Shown here one piece after another: positions 14,500 to 22,471 of a stretch of 27,234 nt of DNA. Numbering within the stretch: position 1 is the stretch's first letter; every line of letters starts with the position of its first letter. The translations under genes were made by a program, and so were the position numbers. Source of the stretch: Geobacter sp. UBA5608 (GTDB taxonomy: Bacteria; Desulfobacterota; Desulfuromonadia; Geobacterales; Pseudopelobacteraceae); contig DIKW01000105.1 of assembly GCA_002424705.1 (NCBI GenBank), forward strand, positions 34,182 through 61,415, in the 5' to 3' direction. The notes under the pieces were generated by a model. The model made no database searches. It worked only from the letters and a program-made list of their open reading frames with translations, and was not told where the DNA came from.

Positions 14500-15678
14500 A
14501 TGATGAACTATTTCTCTCTGTTTCTGCGTGTGCTGATCTCAGGCATGTTGCTGCTGAGCTTTGTAGCTGGCTGTTCGTCGCCGTCTACGGATGAACCGCT
14601 GCTGTTCACCTCCAAGCGCCCGGCCGCAGAGGCTGAACCGCCGGTCAAGCAGGTGCCGGCCGATGTGCTGGCAGCCCAGCGCGCCTTTACGGCGGTCTCT
14701 AAACAGGTCACCCCCAGCGTGGTCAATATCTCTACGGTGGGCAGGCGCAAGCTGGTGCGGCCGATGCCCGACCTCCCCCCCTTTTTCGATGACTTTTTCG
14801 GCGGCCCCCAGGTGCGGCAGAACCGCAGCCTCGGTTCCGGTTTCATCATCAGTCGCGACGGTTTTATTGTGACCAATGAGCATGTGATCCGCGATGCCGA
14901 GAGTATCCAGGTTAAGCTGTCCAGCAACAAGGTCTACCAGGCCAAGGTGGTGGGGGGCGATCCCAAGACCGACATCGCCGTGATCAAGATCGAGGCCAGT
15001 GACCTGCCGGTGTCGGTGCTGGGTGATTCGGACCGGATCGAGGTGGGACAGTGGGCCATCGCCATCGGCAACCCCTTCGGCCTGGAGCATTCCATGACCG
15101 TGGGGGTGATCTCGGCCACCGGTCGCTCCAATGTGGGGATCGAGACCATTGAGAATTTTATCCAGACCGACGCCTCGATCAACCCCGGCAATTCCGGTGG
15201 ACCGCTGTTGAACATCCATGGCGAGGTGGTCGGCATCAACACCGCCATTGTGGCCGCCGGCCAGGGGATCGGCTTTGCGATCCCCACCAGCATGGCCAAG
15301 CCGATCATCGCCCAGCTGGTGGACAAGGGCAGTGTCACCCGCGCCTGGCTGGGGGTCGGCATCCGGCCGGTTGCAGTGAATGAGGGCAGTCGTTTTGGCC
15401 TGAAGAGTGACGAAGGCGCGCTGATCACCGAGCTGGCGCCGGGTGGTCCTGCCGAGCGGGGCGGTCTGCAGCCGGATGATCTGCTGGTGGAATTTGGGGG
15501 CAGTCCGGTCAAGGACCCCTCCCATCTGCAGCGGCTGGTGGCAGAGGCCCGGATCGGCAAGCCGGTGCAGGTCAGGGTGCTGCGCTCCGGGCGGCCGCTG
15601 GTGCTGACCATGGTGCCGGGCAATGCCGACGACGCCCGCCCGCTACGTTCCTCCGGCCAGGGGCGCCTGTCGCGCTGA
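14500..15678 (+). CDS. HtrA/Deg serine protease, lipoprotein type with one PDZ domain
   Basis: 392 residues. The signal peptide ends in a lipobox, FVAGC with Cys25, so the protease should be membrane-tethered on the periplasmic side. The trypsin-like domain (about 60-275) carries His128 (TNEHVI), Asp158 (KTDIAVIK) and Ser232 (NPGNSGGPL). One PDZ domain (about 283-373) follows, then a short basic tail. HtrA proteases degrade misfolded periplasmic proteins or trigger envelope-stress responses; having a single PDZ recalls DegS more than DegP, though DegS is anchored by a transmembrane helix. The start is the first of two adjacent ATGs, with a weak Shine-Dalgarno. It is divergent from the cupin-XRE regulator and lies close to the lemA operon, consistent with envelope maintenance. 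Confidence 0.93.
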   Translation: MMNYFSLFLRVLISGMLLLSFVAGCSSPSTDEPLLFTSKRPAAEAEPPVKQVPADVLAAQRAFTAVSKQVTPSVVNISTVGRRKLVRPMPDLPPFFDDFFGGPQVRQNRSLGSGFIISRDGFIVTNEHVIRDAESIQVKLSSNKVYQAKVVGGDPKTDIAVIKIEASDLPVSVLGDSDRIEVGQWAIAIGNPFGLEHSMTVGVISATGRSNVGIETIENFIQTDASINPGNSGGPLLNIHGEVVGINTAIVAAGQGIGFAIPTSMAKPIIAQLVDKGSVTRAWLGVGIRPVAVNEGSRFGLKSDEGALITELAPGGPAERGGLQPDDLLVEFGGSPVKDPSHLQRLVAEARIGKPVQVRVLRSGRPLVLTMVPGNADDARPLRSSGQGRLSR

Positions 15679-15692
15679 GCCAGCGACACCTG

Positions 15693-15721
15693 TTTACTTT
15701 ATGCGGTAACTACGCTACAGT
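15693..15721 (+). promoter_or_regulatory. Candidate sigma-70 promoter of the 87-residue gene
   Basis: TTTACT (15693-15698) and TACAGT (15716-15721) are 17 bp apart, each matching the consensus at four of six positions. The predicted start is near 15728, about 38 bp before the ATG at 15766. Confidence 0.45.
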
Positions 15722-15765
15722 GCGTTCACTTTTTGTCGCGCGCACTTCCTCCGAAAGGATGGCCT

Positions 15766-16029
15766 ATGAACATCATCACCAGTAAAGAGCAGGCAGCGCG
15801 TCTGGCGCGGGCTGTCGTCTCGGACGTGGCGATCTACAATCAGGAGAAGGTGGAGAAGGGGATCAAGAACGACAACATCTTCGAGACCTTGAGCGAAGAG
15901 ATCGAAGAGGGGCGTCAGCATTTCTACTCACGGGTGGCGCCTGAATTGAACCCGGAACAGATCTTTGACCTGACCTTGGTGGATATCCTGATTAAGCGGG
16001 CCGGCAAGATCGAGTCGACGATCTGGTAG
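15766..16029 (+). CDS. Small conserved-looking cytoplasmic protein
   Basis: 87 residues beginning MNIITSKEQAARLARAVVSD. It is helical, strongly charged, and has no signal or membrane segment. The motif YNQEKVEKGIKNDNIFETL and the C-terminal LTLVDILIKRAGKIESTIW give it the look of a small conserved protein of Geobacter relatives, though I cannot name a family. AAAGGA lies seven bases before the ATG. It has its own candidate promoter and terminator, so it is a single-gene unit between the HtrA gene and rluD. Confidence 0.75.
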   Translation: MNIITSKEQAARLARAVVSDVAIYNQEKVEKGIKNDNIFETLSEEIEEGRQHFYSRVAPELNPEQIFDLTLVDILIKRAGKIESTIW

Positions 16030-16056
16030 GTTGTCGGCAGTATATAATTTCATGAC

Positions 16057-16083
16057 AGAGGCGTACCCGCTGGGTGCGCCTCT
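16057..16083 (+). terminator. Probable intrinsic terminator
   Basis: A 12-bp stem with one G-T wobble and a three-base loop (centre 16070), followed by TGCTGTTT. The stem is strong but the T-run is weak. It lies between the 87-residue gene and rluD. Confidence 0.65.
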
Positions 16084-16102
16084 GCTGTTTGGAGCGTAAG
16101 CT

Positions 16103-17065
16103 ATGACGGAACAGCAGCATAGTCTGATGGTGCCGTGTGCGGCAGCAGGGCAACGTCTGGATGCCTTTCTGGCATCGCAACTGCCAGGGCAGAGCCGCTC
16201 GTCACTGCAGCGGCTGATCGAGGATGGGCAGGTGCTGGTGGATGGTAGGCAGCCGCGATCCTCGTTCAAGCTGGAGGGGGGCGAACAGGTGCTGGTGACG
16301 GTGCCGCCGCCGGTGCCGACCACGCCGCTGGCCGAGGCGATCCCGCTCACGGTGGTCTATGAGGATCATGAGCTGATCGTGGTTGACAAAGCGGCAGGCA
16401 TGACGGTTCATCCCGGGGCCGGGGTCGATTCCGGCACCCTGGTCAACGCCTTGCTGGCCCACTGCAGCGACCTGTCCGGCGTGGGGGGGGAACTGCGGCC
16501 CGGCATCGTGCACCGTCTGGATAAGGGCACGTCCGGCCTGCTGGTGGCGGCCAAGCATGACATCGCCCACCGCGGTCTGGCGGAGCAGTTTGCGGCCCAC
16601 AGCATCAAACGTCTGTACTGGGCCTTGATCTATGGTTCACCAGCCGAGGATACCGGTAAGATCTGCGGTATCATCGGCCGGCATCCCACCGAGCGGTTGC
16701 GGCTGTCCGGCACTGCCCGCCACGGCAAGCCGGCCGTCACCAACTGGCGGGTGCTGGAGCGTTTCGGCGCGGCCAGCCTGGTCCAGTTGCGGTTGGAAAC
16801 CGGCCGTACCCACCAGATCCGGGTGCACCTGAGCGAGGCCGGCATGCCGCTGTTGGGGGACCCGTTGTACCCTGACGGCGGCCGCTTCAATAACCTCAAA
16901 GATACCCGGCTGAAGGGTATGATCTCCCATCTGGGGCGTCAGGCCCTGCATGCCCGGGTGCTGGGGTTTGTGCATCCGGTCAGCGGCCAGTATCTGGAGT
17001 TCCAGAGCGAGCCGCCGCAAGATTTTCAGGATCTTTTGTCCTATCTGCGCGGCCTGGTCGGCTGA
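16103..17065 (+). CDS. rluD: RluD-type 23S rRNA pseudouridine synthase
   Basis: 320 residues. The N-terminal S4 RNA-binding domain (about 17-65) includes QRLDAFLASQL. The catalytic domain follows with PGIVHRLDKGTSGLLV, where Asp140 is the nucleophile, then TGRTHQIRVHL and ALHARVLGFVHP. Family members isomerise uridines in helix 69 of 23S rRNA (RluD) or nearby sites (RluC); the length, S4 domain and overall pattern favour RluD, but the exact target uridine cannot be assigned from sequence. GGAG lies eight bases upstream of the ATG. It converges with the lipid operon, with 19 bp between stops and no clear terminator. Confidence 0.9.
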   Translation: MTEQQHSLMVPCAAAGQRLDAFLASQLPGQSRSSLQRLIEDGQVLVDGRQPRSSFKLEGGEQVLVTVPPPVPTTPLAEAIPLTVVYEDHELIVVDKAAGMTVHPGAGVDSGTLVNALLAHCSDLSGVGGELRPGIVHRLDKGTSGLLVAAKHDIAHRGLAEQFAAHSIKRLYWALIYGSPAEDTGKICGIIGRHPTERLRLSGTARHGKPAVTNWRVLERFGAASLVQLRLETGRTHQIRVHLSEAGMPLLGDPLYPDGGRFNNLKDTRLKGMISHLGRQALHARVLGFVHPVSGQYLEFQSEPPQDFQDLLSYLRGLVG

Positions 17066-17084
17066 GAACGAGCCCCTGAACCCT

Positions 17085-17501
17085 CTAAGCGACGTGTGAC
17101 GCGATCAGCACGGCGGCCAGTGTCACCAGGCTGCACAAGACGCCGCCCCAGCAGATATCAACCAGCGCCATCCGCACCGGCCAGTGCTTCAGGGTGGCAC
17201 GGTTGGTCAGATCGTAGACCGCATACACCGTTACCCCATACACAAATCCCCACCCCAGGGCCGACCAGACCGGGTTGGTCGGATCGACCCGCGGCAGGGC
17301 GAACAGGATAATGCCGCCGGGCAGTGCCAGGTAGACACCGGCCGCAGCCAGCAGGCGCGGCTTGATGGCATCCCCCTCGCGACGGGCCAGATCCCCCAGT
17401 TCCCGCAGATAGAACCCCTGCATCAGCTTCGCCAGCCAGAGGTAGTCCAAAAGCAAGAAGATCGGCAGAACCAGTATCAGCAGGGTAAGGTTATGGAGCA
17501 T
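17085..17501 (-). CDS. DUF2177 family membrane protein
   Basis: 138 residues, four hydrophobic segments. It begins MLHNLTLLILVLPIFLLLDYLWL and contains the DUF2177-typical AKLMQGFYLRELGDLARR, VYLALPGGIILFAL and GFVYGVTVYAVYDLTNRATLKHWP. The ATG at 17501 is preceded by GAGGAGGG. It overlaps the DUF2878 gene by 11 bp and is the last gene of the eight-gene operon. No biochemical function is established for the family; the context links it to lipid modification. Confidence 0.85.
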   Translation of the reverse strand: MLHNLTLLILVLPIFLLLDYLWLAKLMQGFYLRELGDLARREGDAIKPRLLAAAGVYLALPGGIILFALPRVDPTNPVWSALGWGFVYGVTVYAVYDLTNRATLKHWPVRMALVDICWGGVLCSLVTLAAVLIASHVA

Positions 17502-18012
17502 GGGTCCCTCCTCGGGGATTGGCGATGGCCAAAAGGATTGGTGTGACGATGCCCCAGCCCAGGGCCAGCAGCAGCAGACCGCCCGGTTCCGGGAGGGTTG
17601 CGGTGGCGCCCAGCCGGGCGCCGCTGTAATAGGCCAGCGGTCCGCCGATGGCGCCGAACAGGGCCCCATACCAGGGACGCCCCTGCAGCCAGCTCAGCGA
17701 GACATTCAGGGTCGCGGCAAGGTTGATCCAGAGGGCGATCATCCAGGGGGGGCTCAGCGGCGGCGGGTAGAGCCAGGCCTGGGGAGTGATGACCCCGGCC
17801 AGTACCGCGCCGGTGTCGAACAGGGCGCCGATCACGCCGGCCAGGGCCAGCAGGCGCAGTTCACGCCGGAGATGGTCGCTCAGCAGCAGGTGCAGGGCCA
17901 CCACCGGCAACAGTACCAGCGGGCCGAGCCAGGGTCTGCCGTTGGCGGCCCCCAGTACGGCACACAGCCAGACCAGTTGAAACAGCGCAGCGTTGAGGAG
18001 TTTTATCTTCAT
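17491..18012 (-). CDS. DUF2878 family membrane protein
   Basis: 173 residues with five or six hydrophobic segments. The family-like features are the FQLVWLCAVLGAA start, the FDTGAVLAGVI helix, PPWMIALWINLAATLNVSLSWL and the GGPLAYYSGARLG stretch. Its ATG overlaps the stop of the cyclopropane synthase gene (ATGA), and its end overlaps the DUF2177 gene. DUF2878 genes commonly sit next to cyclopropane-type synthases and DUF1365 genes, so a role in handling modified membrane lipids is likely but unproven. Confidence 0.82.
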   Translation of the reverse strand: MKIKLLNAALFQLVWLCAVLGAANGRPWLGPLVLLPVVALHLLLSDHLRRELRLLALAGVIGALFDTGAVLAGVITPQAWLYPPPLSPPWMIALWINLAATLNVSLSWLQGRPWYGALFGAIGGPLAYYSGARLGATATLPEPGGLLLLALGWGIVTPILLAIANPRGGTHAP

Positions 18013-19280
18013 GGCGTCGACTCCGCGATCCGGGCAGCGGGCCGGGCGTAGAGCAGCTGCAGCAGGCCGGTGAACTGTTCAACAAAGCCCCCCTCGCAGT
18101 AGCTCAAGTAGTAGTCCCACATCCTGATAAAGCGTTGATCGTAGCCGAGGGCACGCACCTGCGGCAACCTCTCCAAAAATGCGCGGCGCCAGTGCTGCAG
18201 GGTGCAGGCATAGTGTGGGGTGAAATCCTCAAGACGCACCAGACGCAGGTCGGTTTGGGCTGCTGCGGCTGTGGTCATGGCCTGCAACGAGGGACAGCAG
18301 CCGCCGGGGAAGATGTAGCGGTTGATGAAGTCGGGCCTACGGCGGTACCGTTCGTAGATCCGGTCCGGCACGGTAATGGCCTGGATCAGCGCCAGGCCGT
18401 CCGGTTTGAGGTGGCGGCAGCAGGTGGCAAAGAAGACGGGCAGATGCCGGTGGCCCACGGCCTCGATCATCTCGATGGAGACCAGCCGATCGAACTGGCC
18501 GCTCAGCTGGCGATAATCCTGACAGAGCAGTGTGATCCGGTCCGTAAGTCCGGCCTGGCGCACCCGTTGGCCGGCCAGCTCGAACTGCTGGCGCGAGATG
18601 GTGGTGGTGGTGACTCGGCAACCGTAGTAGCGGGCCGCATGCAGGGCAAAGCCGCCCCAGCCGGTGCCGATCTCGAGCAGCTCCATCCCTTCGCGCAGCT
18701 GCAGGGTGCGGCAGATGTGGTCGAACTTGGCCAGGGAGGCCTGTTCCATGGTGCTTTCGGGGCCTTCGAAGATGCCGCAGGAGTAGGCCAGGGTCGGATC
18801 GAGGAACAATTGGTAGAAGTCGTTGCCCAGGTCATAGTGGGCAGCGATGTTGCGGCGACTGCCGCGCAGGCTGTTGTCGTTAATGCTGTGCAGCAGGCGC
18901 TGGAGCCAGCCTGTCAGCCGCGCCGGTCCGCCCTCCATCTGTTGCTGTACCTCCTGGCTGCGTACCATCAGCCTGAAGAGCGCCGGCAGGTCGTTGCAGT
19001 CCCAGTGGCCCGCCAGATAGGCCTCACCGGCACCGATGCTGCCACCGAAGGCCACTGCCCGCCAGAAGGCCGGGTGATGGATCCGCAGGGTCACGCTGAG
19101 GTCGCTGTCCTGTGGCCCGAAGTCCCAGCGCTCTCCCGTCTGCTGCAGGACCAGCCGGCCGGCGCTGATCTGTTCCAGGGCCTTCAGGACCTGGGCTTTG
19201 GCCAGCCGTTCCAGCAGTCCTGCCTGCCGGAGCTGTTCCGGCGGCGACAGGCAGTCGAAGATCTGCTCATCGCTGTTCAT
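18009..19280 (-). CDS. cfa: Cyclopropane-fatty-acyl-phospholipid synthase family methyltransferase
   Basis: 423 residues. The N-terminal lipid-binding part (about 30-130) leads to the SAM-dependent methyltransferase core (about 145-400). Motifs seen are YSCGIF with Cys168, the SAM-binding LLEIGTGWGGFALHAA (201-216), SIEMIEAVGHRH with an acidic residue at the bicarbonate/active site, FINRYIFPGG, and WDYYLSYCEGGF. The family transfers a methylene or methyl group from SAM to the double bond of membrane acyl chains. In this operon it sits with an amine oxidase, DUF1365 and DUF1295, so the product may be a branched, cyclopropane or further-modified (for example furan) fatty acid. It overlaps both neighbours by four bases. 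Confidence 0.92.
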   Translation of the reverse strand: MNSDEQIFDCLSPPEQLRQAGLLERLAKAQVLKALEQISAGRLVLQQTGERWDFGPQDSDLSVTLRIHHPAFWRAVAFGGSIGAGEAYLAGHWDCNDLPALFRLMVRSQEVQQQMEGGPARLTGWLQRLLHSINDNSLRGSRRNIAAHYDLGNDFYQLFLDPTLAYSCGIFEGPESTMEQASLAKFDHICRTLQLREGMELLEIGTGWGGFALHAARYYGCRVTTTTISRQQFELAGQRVRQAGLTDRITLLCQDYRQLSGQFDRLVSIEMIEAVGHRHLPVFFATCCRHLKPDGLALIQAITVPDRIYERYRRRPDFINRYIFPGGCCPSLQAMTTAAAAQTDLRLVRLEDFTPHYACTLQHWRRAFLERLPQVRALGYDQRFIRMWDYYLSYCEGGFVEQFTGLLQLLYARPAARIAESTP

Positions 19281-20050
19281 GGGTGGTAGTGTCCTTTCTG
19301 GACCATCGGCTGGTCAGGGTGGGGTTGAAACGGCACCCCCTTCAGTTTGAGCAGCAGGGCCTGCCAGTAGATGGCGCTAATGACCCGGGCGGTCATCCAG
19401 GGCCAGCGCAGCAGGGCCCCCGCCAGGCTGGCCCGGTTCAGTGCGCGCGCGGTCAGTGCCAGCCCCGCCTCGAAGGCCAGCAGGCCGTCGAGACGATTCT
19501 CCATCCGCACCGCAAGCTCCTGGCCGGGTTCGCTAAACAGCCAGGTGTAGTCGACGCTCATCGGCATAAAGGGGGAGACGTGGAACTCCTTGTCCAGCCG
19601 GTAGCGGTACCAGCCGTCGTTGTCCGGACCTCTCCGGGCATCCAGTGCCCGTACGTATTCTTCGCCCCAGGGTGTGTTGTGCACCTCGGTCACGATCGCC
19701 TCAAGGCGGTTGTCGATGTCGAAGCAGTAGTAGATGCTGATCGGATTGAAACAGTACCCCAGGTAGCGCAGGTGGGTCAGCAGTCTGATCGGCCCGGTTG
19801 GCCGGAAACCGAGCTGATCCGCCACAGTGTCGCGCACCGCCTGATCCAGCGGGCCAGGACGGCGGAGATGGTCGCCACGCCGGAAACTGGCCCAGTTGGG
19901 GCGCTCCAGGGACCAAAACCAGCGGCCGTCGAAGAGGCGGGGCAGCTCCGCCAGGTCCAGGTAGAGTAGAAACAGGCCGTAACGGAACTCATGGCGGGCA
20001 TGGGCCGTGCGGCGATGACGCACCTGTCCTTGATACAGGCGGCTTTCCAT
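19277..20050 (-). CDS. DUF1365 family protein
   Basis: 257 residues. DUF1365 hallmarks are YQGQVRHRRTAHARHEFRYGLFLLYLDLAELP at the N-terminus, LTHLRYLGYCFNPISIYYCFD in the middle and KEFHVSPFMPMSVDYTW. The ATG at 20050 has AAGGAG five bases upstream; the frame is open further back but inside the flavoprotein gene. DUF1365 proteins nearly always neighbour a flavin amine oxidase and a cyclopropane-type synthase, and take part in acyl-chain modification in oxidative-stress regulons. The chemistry is unproven. Its start overlaps the flavoprotein stop by one base, and its stop overlaps the cfa start by four. Confidence 0.9.
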   Translation of the reverse strand: MESRLYQGQVRHRRTAHARHEFRYGLFLLYLDLAELPRLFDGRWFWSLERPNWASFRRGDHLRRPGPLDQAVRDTVADQLGFRPTGPIRLLTHLRYLGYCFNPISIYYCFDIDNRLEAIVTEVHNTPWGEEYVRALDARRGPDNDGWYRYRLDKEFHVSPFMPMSVDYTWLFSEPGQELAVRMENRLDGLLAFEAGLALTARALNRASLAGALLRWPWMTARVISAIYWQALLLKLKGVPFQPHPDQPMVQKGHYHP

Positions 20051-21294
20051 TACAGCTCCTTGCCGAACCGGCGGCAGACGGCCAATGCGCTGTTCAGGCC
20101 GTCCTCGTGGAAGCCGTAGCCCCACCAGGCACCACAGTACCAGGTGCGGTTGACGCCGTTGATCTCTTCCCAGCGCTCCTGTGCGGCAAAGGCGGCGCTG
20201 GAGTAGACCGGATGGTGATAGCGGATGCTGTGGATACGGCGCTGCGGATCAATGGCTTCAGGGCTGTTCAGGGTGACGCAGAACTGCCGCGGCGCCTGAA
20301 GTGACTGCAGGCGGTTCATCCAGTAGGTCAGGCAGACCCCAGCGTGTTGCTCTCGGGGGATCTGGCAGTTCCAGCTGGCCCGGGCCCAGTCAAGACGGGG
20401 CAGCAGACGTTCGTCGGTGTGCAGTACCGTGTCGTTGGGCTGGTAGGGAATCGCCCCCAGCACTTCCTGTTCGGCCAGGCTGGGGTCGGCCAGCAGCGCC
20501 AGGGCCTGGTCGCTGTGACAGGCCAGCACCAGCTGGTCGAACCGCTCCACGCTGCCGTCCGGCAGGGTCAGCTCCACACCATCGGCCAGTCGGCGCACCT
20601 GGCGCACCGGACAGGCCAGCCGTACCCGGTCGCGGAACGGTCGTGCCAAGGGCGCCACATACTGGCGGGAACCGCCGCTGATCACCCGCCAGCGGGGCTG
20701 GTCGATCACGTTCAGGATGCCGTGGTTGGCAAAGAACCGCACAAAGGCGGTGGCGGGAAATTGCAGAAAGCGGGCCGGATCCGCCGACCAGATGGCGCTG
20801 CCCATCGGCACCAGAAAGTCGTCGATGAACAGGCGGGAATAGTGCTGCTGCTCCAGGTAGCCGCCCAGGGTCAGCTCCCAGTCCCTGGACTGGTACAGCT
20901 CCCGGGACTCCCGGTTGAAGCGGAAGATATCCCGCAGCATACCCCAGAAGGGCGGGCTGAACAGGTTGCCGCGCTGGGCGAACAGGGTGTTCAGGTTGGT
21001 GGCGCAGTACTCCAGGCCGCTCTGCTGGTTGCTGACCGAAAAGCTCATCACGCTGGTCTGGGAGGCCACCTCCAGCCGTTGCAGCAACCTGATGAAGTTC
21101 GGATAGGTCCGTTCGTTGAAGACGATGAAGCCGGTATCCACCGCCCAGCTTTGGCCGTCGAGGGAGACGTCCACCGTGTTGGTGTGGCCGCCCAGGTAGT
21201 CGTTGGCCTCAAACAGCGTGACCTGGTGTTCATCGCTGAGCAGGTGGGCCGTTGCCAGCCCTGAGATGCCACCGCCGATTACCGCGATGTTCAT
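20050..21294 (-). CDS. NAD(P)/FAD-dependent flavin amine oxidase-like protein
   Basis: 414 residues. The N-terminus is a canonical dinucleotide-binding fold, MNIAVIGGGISGLATAHLL, followed by VTLFEANDYLGGHTNT. Later come DTGFIVFNERTYPNF, a central substrate domain, and the C-terminal FAD block GAWWGYGFHEDGLNSAL. This matches the amine-oxidase-type flavoproteins that pair with DUF1365 and cyclopropane-type synthases. Work on Rhodobacter stress regulons links such flavoproteins to desaturation or oxidation of methylated acyl chains. The ATG at 21294 has GGGAGG five bases upstream; the frame remains open to 21543 inside the DUF1295 gene, without a Shine-Dalgarno. Substrate is inferred from neighbours. 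Confidence 0.9.
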   Translation of the reverse strand: MNIAVIGGGISGLATAHLLSDEHQVTLFEANDYLGGHTNTVDVSLDGQSWAVDTGFIVFNERTYPNFIRLLQRLEVASQTSVMSFSVSNQQSGLEYCATNLNTLFAQRGNLFSPPFWGMLRDIFRFNRESRELYQSRDWELTLGGYLEQQHYSRLFIDDFLVPMGSAIWSADPARFLQFPATAFVRFFANHGILNVIDQPRWRVISGGSRQYVAPLARPFRDRVRLACPVRQVRRLADGVELTLPDGSVERFDQLVLACHSDQALALLADPSLAEQEVLGAIPYQPNDTVLHTDERLLPRLDWARASWNCQIPREQHAGVCLTYWMNRLQSLQAPRQFCVTLNSPEAIDPQRRIHSIRYHHPVYSSAAFAAQERWEEINGVNRTWYCGAWWGYGFHEDGLNSALAVCRRFGKEL

Positions 21295-22073
21295 GCTGTG
21301 CCTCCCGGCCGCGGTGGCAGCGGAAAGAAGGCGCTGGTGCGGCGCTTGTACTCCTGGAAGTCGGCCCGCTCCTCGTACTGTTTTTCGAGCATCGGGATGC
21401 CCGACACCTTCAGGATCAAAAAGCTGATGGTCAGGGGGCCGATGATGGTCAGCCAGCCCCCCGCAATCGGCAGCGCCAGCAGCCAGAGCCCCCACCAGAG
21501 AGATACCTCGCCGAAGTAGTTGGGATGGCGGGTGTAGCGCCACAGTCCGCTGGTCATCAGGCTGCCGCGGTTGGCCGGGTTGCGGAGAAACCGCAGCAGC
21601 TGCCAGTCGCCCACGGCCTCAAAGCTAAGGCCTGTCAGCCAGATCGCCACGCCGACCAGATCGGGCCAGCCCAACGCCACCGGAGGGGCGGCGTTGATGA
21701 AGATCACCGGTATGGCCACCATCACCAGGAGCAGACCCTGCAGCATGAAGACCTGCAGGAAGGAGCGGATCACGAACCAGCGCCCCCACTCCTCCCGCCA
21801 TTTGCGGTAGCGCGGGTCCTCGCCCCTGCCGCGATTGCGGGCATGGATATGCAGAGCCAGCCGCAGGCCCCAGGTCAGCACCATGCCGGAAACCAGCAGG
21901 CCCCGGGGGGCGTAGACCCCGGCCGACACCAGGGAGACCCCGGCTGCCAGGATGAACCCCAGTCCCCAGGCCACATCGGCGATGTCGTTGCGCGCCATCA
22001 GGCGGGAGGCGATGAACCAGCCGGTCATGTACAGCAGGATGCAGCCGGTGGTCAGCAGCAGTATGCTCGTCAC
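21291..22073 (-). CDS. DUF1295 / steroid 5-alpha-reductase-like membrane protein
   Basis: 260 residues with about six membrane helices. Family features are NDIADVAWGLGF near the N-terminus, a cytosolic RKWREEWGRWFVIRSFLQVFMLQG, and the signature LWRYTRHPNYFGEVSLWWGLW, then MLEKQYEERADFQEYKRRTSAFFP at the end. Members are related to steroid reductases and isoprenylcysteine methyltransferases, which handle lipid substrates in the membrane. It overlaps both neighbours by four bases (ATGA at each end). A reductive or transfer step on a lipid is the natural guess. Confidence 0.9.
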   Translation of the reverse strand: MTSILLLTTGCILLYMTGWFIASRLMARNDIADVAWGLGFILAAGVSLVSAGVYAPRGLLVSGMVLTWGLRLALHIHARNRGRGEDPRYRKWREEWGRWFVIRSFLQVFMLQGLLLVMVAIPVIFINAAPPVALGWPDLVGVAIWLTGLSFEAVGDWQLLRFLRNPANRGSLMTSGLWRYTRHPNYFGEVSLWWGLWLLALPIAGGWLTIIGPLTISFLILKVSGIPMLEKQYEERADFQEYKRRTSAFFPLPPRPGGTA

Positions 22074-22471
22074 GGCGTTCCTCCTTGGGTTGGCATGGTA
22101 GCGGTGGCTTGGGCTGTTCCGTCGGGCAGCGCCGCCGCCCTGCGGGGTCCCAGCAGTAGTCCTGCAATGCCCTGGTCAGGGTTCCATCGGCGCAGCTGCA
22201 GCACCAGGTAGCCGGCCATGGCGACCGAGCCCAGCCCCATGATCAGCAGCAGCCAGAGTCCTGAGCGGGAGGCGGACCGTTCGCGCCAGCTGACCCAGAG
22301 CCAGAACAACAGAAAGCTCAGGTAGGCGTCCAGCAGGGTGACGCGAAACCACGGGTCCGGCCAGAGCTGGTGCAGGGCGCTCATGACATCCTTTTGCAGC
22401 GCGGCGTCGCTGATTGCAGCAAGCATCACGGCTGCTGCCGTCAGGCAGACGGTTGTGAGTAGTCCCTTCAT
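22070..22471 (-). CDS. DUF1475-like small membrane protein
   Basis: 133 residues with hydrophobic segments at about 4-20, 47-60 and 72-92. The block DPWFRVTLLDAYLSFLLFWLWVSWRER fits what I know of DUF1475 proteins, and the LLLIMGLGSVAMAGYLVLQLRRW helix follows. The last 35 residues are Ala/Pro-rich and probably disordered. It overlaps the chalcone-isomerase-like gene and the DUF1295 gene by four bases each, so it belongs to the lipid operon. The family name is from memory of the pattern and is less certain than its neighbours. Confidence 0.7.
   Translation of the reverse strand: MKGLLTTVCLTAAAVMLAAISDAALQKDVMSALHQLWPDPWFRVTLLDAYLSFLLFWLWVSWRERSASRSGLWLLLIMGLGSVAMAGYLVLQLRRWNPDQGIAGLLLGPRRAAALPDGTAQATATMPTQGGTP

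Noticed and set aside
14539..15525. Long minus-strand open frame opposite the HtrA gene
   Set aside because: It is a high-GC antisense shadow, rich in His, Gly and Asp, without motifs or a ribosome site; the HtrA frame is certain.
16043..16048. TATAAT before rluD as a promoter
   Set aside because: No acceptable -35 lies 16-18 bp upstream and a terminator hairpin follows it directly.
18135..19289. Long plus-strand open frames opposite cfa, and others at 20344-21264 and 21252-22211
   Set aside because: All are antisense to clear enzymes in a GC-rich operon; their compositions are unstructured and no start signals are present.
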